A stretch of DNA of 64,000 nt from BQJU01 sp965229635 (lineage in GTDB: Bacteria; Bacteroidota; Bacteroidia; Chitinophagales; Saprospiraceae): assembly GCA_965229635.1 (NCBI GenBank), contig OZ245894.1, positions 4,588,001 to 4,652,000 on the forward strand, written 5' to 3'. Both the position numbers and the translations under genes were made by a program. Positions 59,287 through 64,000 of this stretch are shown one piece after another; position 1 is the stretch's first letter; each line of letters starts with the position of its first letter. The notes under the pieces are model-generated. The model was not told where the DNA came from. It saw only the letters and a list, made by a program, of their open reading frames with translations, and ran no database searches.

Positions 59287-59586
59287 ATGGGCATTTTGAA
59301 CTACAATCCCGGCATTTACCCTACCCTGGGTCCGGGTTTTCCGGAGGACTCCGGAGACGATGAGGACCGGGGTAAGGTATGGGAGTGGATCCTGAACAAC
59401 GGCGATGATGCTATCGACATCGTGGATAGTGTGCTGTGTGTGGTCAATCCACGCCGTCCCGGTTGCCGGGGATCAACTACAGGCGGCGGAGCCGGTGGCG
59501 TGGTGGTGAGTCAAAACAACGCCATTCTGTACGCTATCCTCGTGGTGGTGGTAGTTCTGCTCATAGTGTTCATCTTCAAAAAGTAA
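59287..59586 (+). CDS. Small structural-block protein with C-terminal membrane helix (99 residues)
   Basis: Gly/Asp-rich N-terminus (GPGFPEDSGDDEDRGKVWEW), a pair of Cys (LCVVNPRRPGC), a Gly-rich linker (GGGAGGVVV) and a helix AILYAILVVVVVLLIVFIFKK. The helix at the very end with a Lys pair suggests insertion in a membrane with the N-terminus outside or in the capsid. Not recognised. Confidence 0.6.
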   Translation: MGILNYNPGIYPTLGPGFPEDSGDDEDRGKVWEWILNNGDDAIDIVDSVLCVVNPRRPGCRGSTTGGGAGGVVVSQNNAILYAILVVVVVLLIVFIFKK

Positions 59587-59590
59587 GGCC

Positions 59591-59878
59591 GTGGTAACAT
59601 TACAAACGCTACAGAGCAACAAGAATATGGCCATTGCCAGTCTGGACTCGATAAAGGGGGGACAAAGTGTCAACCTGGTGGTGGCCAAACCCGAATTGGA
59701 GGATATGGCCACCAATCAGGATGATACCATCGACGAAGATGGCGTACTGGATGTGCTGATGAGCGAAGCGGAGCTGAAAGCCTACCGGCGAAAACAGCTT
59801 TGGCAGTCATTGGTTATCAGCGGAGCGGCAGTAATACTCTTTATCCTCCTGGTCAAGTACAAAATAATCAAGTTGTAA
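59591..59878 (+). CDS. Small structural-block protein with C-terminal membrane helix (95 residues, GTG start)
   Basis: Starts GTG at 59591, 5 bp after the previous stop; an in-frame ATG at 59627 would give 83 residues. Polar N-terminal two thirds with acidic stretch (DDTIDEDGVLDVLMSEAELK) and a terminal helix (LVISGAAVILFILLVKYKIIKL). Not recognised. Confidence 0.58.
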   Translation: MVTLQTLQSNKNMAIASLDSIKGGQSVNLVVAKPELEDMATNQDDTIDEDGVLDVLMSEAELKAYRRKQLWQSLVISGAAVILFILLVKYKIIKL

Positions 59879-59880
59879 TC

Positions 59881-59997
59881 ATGGCAAAGGGAGTGGCAAA
59901 AATAGATTTGATCACCTGGGTGGTGATCGGCATTCTAGTAATCATTTTAATCAGAGGATTTGACTGGGATCAGCTCTTTGGCTGGGATACGGACTAA
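59881..59997 (+). CDS. Very small membrane protein (38 residues)
   Basis: ATG 59881 (MAKGVAKIDLITWVVIGILV), stop 59995-59997; 2 bp after the previous stop. One hydrophobic helix flanked by Lys and acidic residues (FDWDQLFGWDTD). Not recognised, but the position and composition fit the block. Confidence 0.55.
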   Translation: MAKGVAKIDLITWVVIGILVIILIRGFDWDQLFGWDTD

Positions 59998-60020
59998 TCC
60001 TTATTAAAACTTATCAAACC

Positions 60021-60143
60021 ATGAAGGGTGGTAAATATTGGTTGATCTATGCCGCAGTAACCGTTGTGGCTATCGTTGTGGCCACTGTAGTGGCAGACAA
60101 TATTCTGCGCAAGCAGGCTGAACAAATCGCCGCTGGAGAGTAA
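60021..60143 (+). CDS. Very small membrane protein (40 residues)
   Basis: ATG 60021 (MKGGKYWLIYAAVTVVAIVV), stop 60141-60143. One helix, then ADNILRKQAEQIAAGE. Its stop shares its last A with the ATG of the next gene. Not recognised. Confidence 0.55.
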   Translation: MKGGKYWLIYAAVTVVAIVVATVVADNILRKQAEQIAAGE

Positions 60144-60289
60144 TGGCCAGTCCCATTATTTCAGTCGGAGATGATGGCGCCCGTTTTACGGTGTATGTCG
60201 CCATGGATGTGGTCAGCACGGTGATGCTGGCCGGAGCCTTGTTTGCTGCACTGACCCTGGCGCTGATCATAGCGTCGAAGGTCAAGTGA
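60143..60289 (+). CDS. Very small membrane protein (48 residues)
   Basis: ATG 60143 overlaps the previous stop (TAATG). MASPIISVGDDGARFTVYVA is followed by a helix (STVMLAGALFAALTLALIIASKVK). Could be a coat or membrane protein; the composition resembles small phage membrane proteins. Not recognised. Confidence 0.55.
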   Translation: MASPIISVGDDGARFTVYVAMDVVSTVMLAGALFAALTLALIIASKVK

Positions 60290-60309
60290 TTCACAAAAAT
60301 TAAAGAAAA

Positions 60310-60663
60310 ATGGCTGTAAGTAGCACAATTACCTCAATAGTGTCAGGCGGCTACGGCGAGATCGTGCGCCTGGATGATGACCGGGTGATCAGCCTGGCTC
60401 AGCATCTAAAAGAAACCGATGGCGGTGGTACGGATCAGATAGTAGCCATAGCCCGTGGAGCGTATCCGATCATGGTCCAGCTGGATGACGGCAATGTGGT
60501 TTCCCTGGCCCAGCACATCAAAGCCAAACAGGGCGGCGGAGCCAACACCATTGCCCGGGTGGCAGCGGGAGGTTATGTCGATCAGATCCTGTCGGTTGAC
60601 ACCATTGGCAGCCTGGCGGCTAAAGTCCTGGCAGACGAGGCCGGAGGTGGAGGAGGATCCTAA
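60310..60663 (+). CDS. Protein built of three ~36-residue tandem repeats (117 residues)
   Basis: Three copies of a unit ITSIVSGGYGEIVRLDDD...SLAQHLK (about 7-40), QIVAIARGAYPIMVQLDDG...SLAQHIKAK (about 42-78) and TIARVAAGGYVDQILSVD...SLAAKVL (about 79-115), each ended by a Gly-rich linker. Beta-rich, likely a structural or spike-associated protein. No family recognised. The Gly-rich linker followed by TD recurs in the spike-like gene at 62523. Confidence 0.6.
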   Translation: MAVSSTITSIVSGGYGEIVRLDDDRVISLAQHLKETDGGGTDQIVAIARGAYPIMVQLDDGNVVSLAQHIKAKQGGGANTIARVAAGGYVDQILSVDTIGSLAAKVLADEAGGGGGS

Positions 60664-60681
60664 TACAAAAACAATCGAGCC

Positions 60682-60819
60682 ATGATACAAAAAGCAATGC
60701 CGGTATTGATTCTGGTGGCCATTGTGCTGTCGATTATCGTCAGCTGGCAAACGATCCAGAACAACCGCAAGAAAAAATGTAGCTGCTCTGAGGAGGAGCC
60801 TAACTACGCACCACTGTAA
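60682..60819 (+). CDS. Very small membrane protein with Cys-rich tail (45 residues)
   Basis: ATG 60682 (MIQKAMPVLILVAIVLSIIV), then QNNRKKKCSCSEEEPNYAPL; stop 60817-60819, immediately followed by the amidase ATG at 60820. One helix, basic patch, C-x-C. Not recognised. Confidence 0.55.
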   Translation: MIQKAMPVLILVAIVLSIIVSWQTIQNNRKKKCSCSEEEPNYAPL

Positions 60820-61392
60820 ATGAAATGGAGGGAGCTATCGATCATTGTATTGGTGGTGATCTTCCTGTTTTTGCTCACCAGTTTTACGGTCCTTAGCCCG
60901 AGTTGGTTAAAGGATCTGCGGCACCGCTTGCCGGTTCATCCGACCAGGCGATATTCCCGCCGCCAGCTGGCCCAGATTGAGGAAGTTATCATTCACCATA
61001 CTTTAGGGCCGGTTGATCAAACACCCGCCGAGATTGCGGATTATCACGCCAGTCCGGGCAATCACATCTGTGCAGATGGGTGCCCGGGAATTGCGTACCA
61101 CATTCTAATCGATCAATTTGGCCAGGCTTACCAGGTAAACGACCTGGAGGCAATCAGTTACCACGTTTCGGGTGAGAATACCCGCACAGTGGGGATTTGC
61201 CTGATTGGCAATTATGATAATCTGCTACCCTCCAAAGAACAATATAAAACCACTGGCAAGGTGATCAAATGGATCAACCGGCGAGTGGGTAAGAATCTGG
61301 CTATTGGCGGACATCGGGACTATAGTTCCAAGAGCTGCCCGGGGGCCAATGTGGATGTAGAATTTATTCGTAAAACAGTCTATGGGGCATGA
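60820..61392 (+). CDS. Membrane-anchored N-acetylmuramoyl-L-alanine amidase (Amidase_2/PGRP fold)
   Basis: 190 residues. N-terminal helix (about 7-24), then an amidase_2 zinc site: H59 in VIIHHTLG, H165 in GGHRDYSS and C173 in SCPG. It cleaves the peptide stem from murein. In a virus it would open the cell wall during entry or exit; the membrane anchor suggests a virion location (inference). The stop overlaps the next ATG by 4 bp. Confidence 0.88.
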   Translation: MKWRELSIIVLVVIFLFLLTSFTVLSPSWLKDLRHRLPVHPTRRYSRRQLAQIEEVIIHHTLGPVDQTPAEIADYHASPGNHICADGCPGIAYHILIDQFGQAYQVNDLEAISYHVSGENTRTVGICLIGNYDNLLPSKEQYKTTGKVIKWINRRVGKNLAIGGHRDYSSKSCPGANVDVEFIRKTVYGA

Positions 61393-61943
61393 AGCTGAGT
61401 TTGTACTTATATACTACCCAAACGGGATGTGACAGCCCGGTGAATCAGTCGCTGTGTGATGACATCTTTGCCGGAGTGCTGGAGGCGGAAGCCGAGGTAT
61501 TTGGCCATATCCAGTCGGGTAATTTTGATATGCTCTACACGGTGATCTTTGATCAGAATGCCGCCGAAGAGCAAATGCTGGGCATCAAGCGCACCCCCAC
61601 CCTGATATTTTACGATGCCGATGCCGGTCAGGCAGTCTACAAGTTGACCACGCGGGAAATTACCGTGGATAATGTAGCGGAAGTATCGGCAGAATTATTT
61701 GAACTGTCCGCAGCCGGAAGCGGTGGCGGTTATGTGACTGCCGAAGGTGAACAGGTCAGTACCGGCAGGAAGGATGATTTACTGGAGCTGGATTTAGGCG
61801 GAGGCCTGGGCTTTAATCCCTTTGGTAATTGGAGCTTTTGTAATGATATCGCTCCGCCGTGGGTATGCCAGACGCTGCCTATCCTGCTGATTGTATTACT
61901 GGTGGTCATTGTGGCAATGGCCATGCAAAAAATGCTTCGTTAA
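61389..61943 (+). CDS. Thioredoxin-fold-like protein with C-terminal membrane helix
   Basis: 184 residues. The first half resembles a thioredoxin-like fold without CxxC: LSLYLYTTQTGCDSPV, then KRTPTLIFYDADAGQAVYKLTTREI with the cis-Pro-like TPT. A Gly/Asp-rich linker and PPWVCQTLPILLIVLLVVIVAMAM follow. The fold is inferred from pattern only. In a virus-like block this is an unusual component; a chaperone or disulfide role is open. Confidence 0.55.
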   Translation: MKLSLYLYTTQTGCDSPVNQSLCDDIFAGVLEAEAEVFGHIQSGNFDMLYTVIFDQNAAEEQMLGIKRTPTLIFYDADAGQAVYKLTTREITVDNVAEVSAELFELSAAGSGGGYVTAEGEQVSTGRKDDLLELDLGGGLGFNPFGNWSFCNDIAPPWVCQTLPILLIVLLVVIVAMAMQKMLR

Positions 61944-62287
61944 TGGGCTTATTCTGTGGCAAAAAATGCAAATGTAAACGACGCTGTAAGGGCTGGTTTG
62001 GAGCTATGCCCGATATCGAGCGGCAGTGCAAAAATGCGTGTAAGATCCACACGGGACTGACTAAGGACGAGTTTTTGTGCAGCGGCAACTGGATTGATCA
62101 ACAGATCATGATGGCCGCTTACGGCTACGATCCATGCCAGGACGATGACAATACGATCGACGATTTTCTGGATCCGCTGAATAATCAGGAACAGGATGCC
62201 GAAGAGCTGGACCAGGTCATCAAAATATTCATGGTGGTCCTCCTGGTCGGGGCAGTATTGGGAGCGATTTATTTTTTTAAAAGATAA
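61943..62287 (+). CDS. Cys-rich small protein with C-terminal membrane helix (114 residues)
   Basis: ATG 61943 overlaps the previous stop (TAATG). The N-terminus has CGKKCKCKRRCKGWFG and later CKNACKIH and CQDDD, nine or more Cys in total, with strongly basic character. An acidic stretch and a terminal helix (VIKIFMVVLLVGAVLGAIYFF) end it. Zinc- or nucleic-acid-binding at the virion membrane is possible (inference). Confidence 0.6.
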   Translation: MGLFCGKKCKCKRRCKGWFGAMPDIERQCKNACKIHTGLTKDEFLCSGNWIDQQIMMAAYGYDPCQDDDNTIDDFLDPLNNQEQDAEELDQVIKIFMVVLLVGAVLGAIYFFKR

Positions 62288-62291
62288 CTGA

Positions 62292-62516
62292 ATGGATCCG
62301 GTAAGTGCAATAGCCACGGCGATAGGAAAATCAGTGGAAAGTATTTTCACTTTCCTCACGGTCTCCAAGGATGCCAAATATGGCCGTCTACCGGAATGGC
62401 TCAGCCCGGCAGATTTTCAGAATAGAAGCAAAACCGCAGACATCCTGCTGATCGGCATGTTTGTGGTCATCATAGTTATCATCATTGGTTTAACCGTCGC
62501 AGCGCGGCGCAAATAA
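62292..62516 (+). CDS. Small membrane protein (74 residues)
   Basis: MDPVSAIATAIGKSVESIFT, a polar middle and a C-terminal helix (ILLIGMFVVIIVIIIGLTVAARRK). 4 bp after the previous stop and 6 bp before the spike-like gene. Not recognised. Confidence 0.58.
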   Translation: MDPVSAIATAIGKSVESIFTFLTVSKDAKYGRLPEWLSPADFQNRSKTADILLIGMFVVIIVIIIGLTVAARRK

Positions 62517-62522
62517 AGCATC

Positions 62523-63293
62523 ATGCCATTAGAAGATTTAGATGTATATCAGATTACCGGACGGATGAGAGGAGCCTACGTTGATGAACCGGGCTATCAA
62601 TTTCAGGGAGCCGACGGTTTTATCGGCTTGCAGGAGATTCTGCAATTTCTGTTTGATAACTCAGGCGGCGGCGGTGGTACCGATCGGTATGTTAATGCCG
62701 CCGAGCTGGATGAGGAAAACAACCTGATCCTGACACTGAATAACGGCAGCACCGTTCCGGTGGATCTCTCGGTTTTGGCTGTTGATGAAGATGATTTTGT
62801 GACGGCGGCAGATCTGGACGACACCACGCTAACGATCACATTGGACAGTGGAGCCACGGTAAGCGTCGATCTATCGAGCCTGGTCAGCGGATCCACGGGC
62901 ATGACCATTTATGATGCGGGCCTGGGCTGGATTGTGAAGGCCTCACCTGGTGTAACCGTCACCAGTGATGCACCAGGTGTGTATAATTTCAATATTCCCA
63001 ACGGTGGTATTCTGGACTTTTATCAGAAGAACTTCACTAATGCCGGCACGGAGTTTACTGTGGGTGGTGATGTGGTGATCAATATGAATTGGAACACGGC
63101 CATATTTAACAACAGCTTTGGCGATGCGGTACTAGGTGATTATGCCTTTTTTGATGGTGCAGGCACTGAACGAGAGCCGGGCGTGGTACCGGTGACGGTA
63201 CAACACACCAGTGTTGCCGGTGGCCAGACTTCCACCACGATTGCCAATGTCAATGGATTGGGAACGCCGGTGAGAATCAAGGGAGACATTTAA
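62523..63293 (+). CDS. Spike/fibre-like protein 1
   Basis: 256 residues, soluble and beta-rich. After an N-terminal head (about 1-45) and Gly-rich hinge (NSGGGGGTD) come two repeats of the form LDEENNLILTLNNGSTVPVDLSVL and LDDTTLTITLDSGATVSVDLSSL. A module around YDAGLGWIVKASPGVTVTSD follows, which recurs in the next gene. The shape resembles phage receptor-binding fibres; the host ligand is unknown. Confidence 0.6.
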   Translation: MPLEDLDVYQITGRMRGAYVDEPGYQFQGADGFIGLQEILQFLFDNSGGGGGTDRYVNAAELDEENNLILTLNNGSTVPVDLSVLAVDEDDFVTAADLDDTTLTITLDSGATVSVDLSSLVSGSTGMTIYDAGLGWIVKASPGVTVTSDAPGVYNFNIPNGGILDFYQKNFTNAGTEFTVGGDVVINMNWNTAIFNNSFGDAVLGDYAFFDGAGTEREPGVVPVTVQHTSVAGGQTSTTIANVNGLGTPVRIKGDI

Positions 63294-63323
63294 CCAGATT
63301 TTTCTATTAACCATTTCATTATA

Positions 63324-64000
63324 ATGAAACGAATTTACCTTTTGGGGCTAATGCTGCTCCCATTGTTGGGCCTTGCCCAATCTGAGACACTTACCGACTT
63401 TTACGGCAAATTCTCCTTCACCGGCTTTGCCCTGGGCGGAACAGCTGATGTGACCGGCACTTTGGATGCCTACAGCGATCAGACCAACCTGTATTTTGCC
63501 AGTGACATCGAGGCCGGTGATGTGATCTGGGATAACCTGGGCAATCGCTGGGAAGTGATGGTGGTCAATTCCTCTAACCTGTTACAGGCTGATGTCGATC
63601 TGAGGGATATCAACAGCGCTGGAGGCCTGCCTTCCGGGATTGGCTATATCTCCAGGGAAACGGCCACTTTGGGACTCTCCCTATTTGTTCCGGATAATAA
63701 TATCGGGATCTCCCAACAGCTAAAGAGTCGCGTAGAGACGCACAATGCCCTTTTGATTGATCAGTTTATCGGAGCCTTACCCGATTCGGTTTATCAGGGC
63801 GATAATGTGAGTGATACCACATCGGTTACCACTCCCACCACCGGTGATGTATTTGTGGCCGGAGATACCTTGCTATTCTTTGATGGGGATACCTGGATAA
63901 CCTACACCGGTGGAGGATCCTCGCCGGTCAAACAACCCTACAATGCCGGTCAGGGCTTTTGGTGCTATTGCACACCAGGTGTAACGGTGGTTTCCGGATC
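63324..64000 (+). CDS. Exported spike-like protein 2, cut by the window end
   Basis: At least 225 residues; starts ATG 63324 with a signal peptide (MKRIYLLGLMLLPLLGLAQS) and stays open to base 64000. Beta-rich with a repeated DxxxFDGDTWITYTGGG. The last visible residues, YNAGQGFWCYCTPGVTVVSG, match the YDAGLGWIVKASPGVTVTSD module of the upstream gene. Exported via Sec, unlike its neighbours. Function beyond a surface/spike role cannot be told from the fragment. Confidence 0.6.
   Translation, partial: MKRIYLLGLMLLPLLGLAQSETLTDFYGKFSFTGFALGGTADVTGTLDAYSDQTNLYFASDIEAGDVIWDNLGNRWEVMVVNSSNLLQADVDLRDINSAGGLPSGIGYISRETATLGLSLFVPDNNIGISQQLKSRVETHNALLIDQFIGALPDSVYQGDNVSDTTSVTTPTTGDVFVAGDTLLFFDGDTWITYTGGGSSPVKQPYNAGQGFWCYCTPGVTVVSG

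Larger units (their letters stand above)
53839..64000. mobile_element. Integrated tailless virus-like element (prophage or remnant), continuing past the window
   Basis: Two divergent gene blocks meet at 56040-56092. The left block has a GIY-YIG nuclease, a small P-loop ATPase with adjacent unknown proteins and a winged-helix protein. The right block has about 14 tightly packed genes: capsid candidate, many single-helix membrane proteins, membrane-anchored amidase and spike-like proteins. No portal, terminase, tail or integrase genes were seen. This profile fits small internal-membrane viruses (PRD1, PM2 or FLiP-like) better than tailed phages. A mercury cassette and an intron remnant interrupt it. 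No attachment sites were identified; only the left edge is seen, near 53.8 kb. Confidence 0.6.

Noticed and set aside
53839..64000. Reading the element as a filamentous (inovirus-like) prophage because of the small ATPase and many short membrane proteins
   Set aside because: The ATPase has no membrane helix of its own as Zot/pI usually does, a 196-residue soluble candidate capsid and an amidase are present, and no single short major coat gene stands out. Kept only as an alternative.
1..64000. CRISPR arrays, tRNA or rRNA genes
   Set aside because: No regularly spaced direct repeats were found, and no tRNA cloverleaf or rRNA core sequence was recognised; short tRNAs cannot be excluded completely by eye.

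Overview
The window looks like a chromosomal segment of a Bacteroidota bacterium, most likely of the Saprospiria (Haliscomenobacter/Lewinella-like; inference). The evidence is several secreted proteins with type IX secretion C-terminal sorting domains, a TonB-dependent receptor with a carboxypeptidase-regulatory N-terminus, a long NusB, a BT_3928-type DoxX protein, DUF1599 and TAnnTTTG-type -7 promoter elements. No rRNA, tRNA or CRISPR array was seen.

Region 1 (1-19.4 kb) is a sulfur/redox island. It holds cytochrome bd subunit I (partial), a DUF3365 haem lipoprotein, a metallo-beta-lactamase/rhodanese persulfide dioxygenase, an operon of two YeeE/YedE sulfur transporters with a SulP transporter and a beta-carbonic anhydrase, a cysteine-dioxygenase-like cupin fused to a methyltransferase, a type II sulfide:quinone reductase with DUF1641, two paralogous Crp/Fnr regulators, a YgaP-like membrane protein, a 1-Cys peroxiredoxin, a porin and a thioredoxin. 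Five promoter regions carry the palindrome GTGA-N6-TCAC, with its centre 33 bp from a TAnnTTTG-like -7 box. This is class II activator geometry and suggests one Crp/Fnr regulon. A SIR2-like plus STAND-NTPase gene pair, a likely conflict/defence module, sits inside the island.

Region 2 (19.4-48.4 kb) is mostly ordinary chromosome. It has secreted T9SS proteins (one with a Kazal domain, one M43-like metalloprotease), an ECF sigma factor and membrane anti-sigma-like protein next to a TPR-CHAT protease, nusB, a DoxX protein, a YigZ protein, an S9 peptidase, a TonB receptor, an S24 repressor, tpiA, a SanA-like protein, a DUF72 protein and ppk1.

Region 3 (48.6-53.7 kb) starts with an AT-rich two-gene island: a Dam-type adenine methyltransferase and a 783-residue protein combining a PD-(D/E)XK-like motif, a DGQHR motif and a C-terminal HEPN-like Rx4H motif. 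Small membrane proteins and a PhnA/YjdM zinc-ribbon protein follow.

Region 4 (about 53.8 kb to the window end) looks like an integrated, tailless, probably membrane-containing virus or a derived element. A left-facing block encodes a GIY-YIG nuclease, a small P-loop ATPase, unknown proteins and a winged-helix protein. A right-facing block encodes a capsid candidate, many tiny single-pass membrane proteins, a membrane-anchored amidase, a thioredoxin-fold membrane protein and two spike-like proteins sharing a module. Between them lies an AT-rich mercury cassette (ArsR, MerTP, GDCCVxC protein; no MerA) bordered by short inverted repeats and followed by what looks like an ORF-less group II intron remnant. 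No integrase, replication gene or right boundary is visible; they may lie beyond the window.
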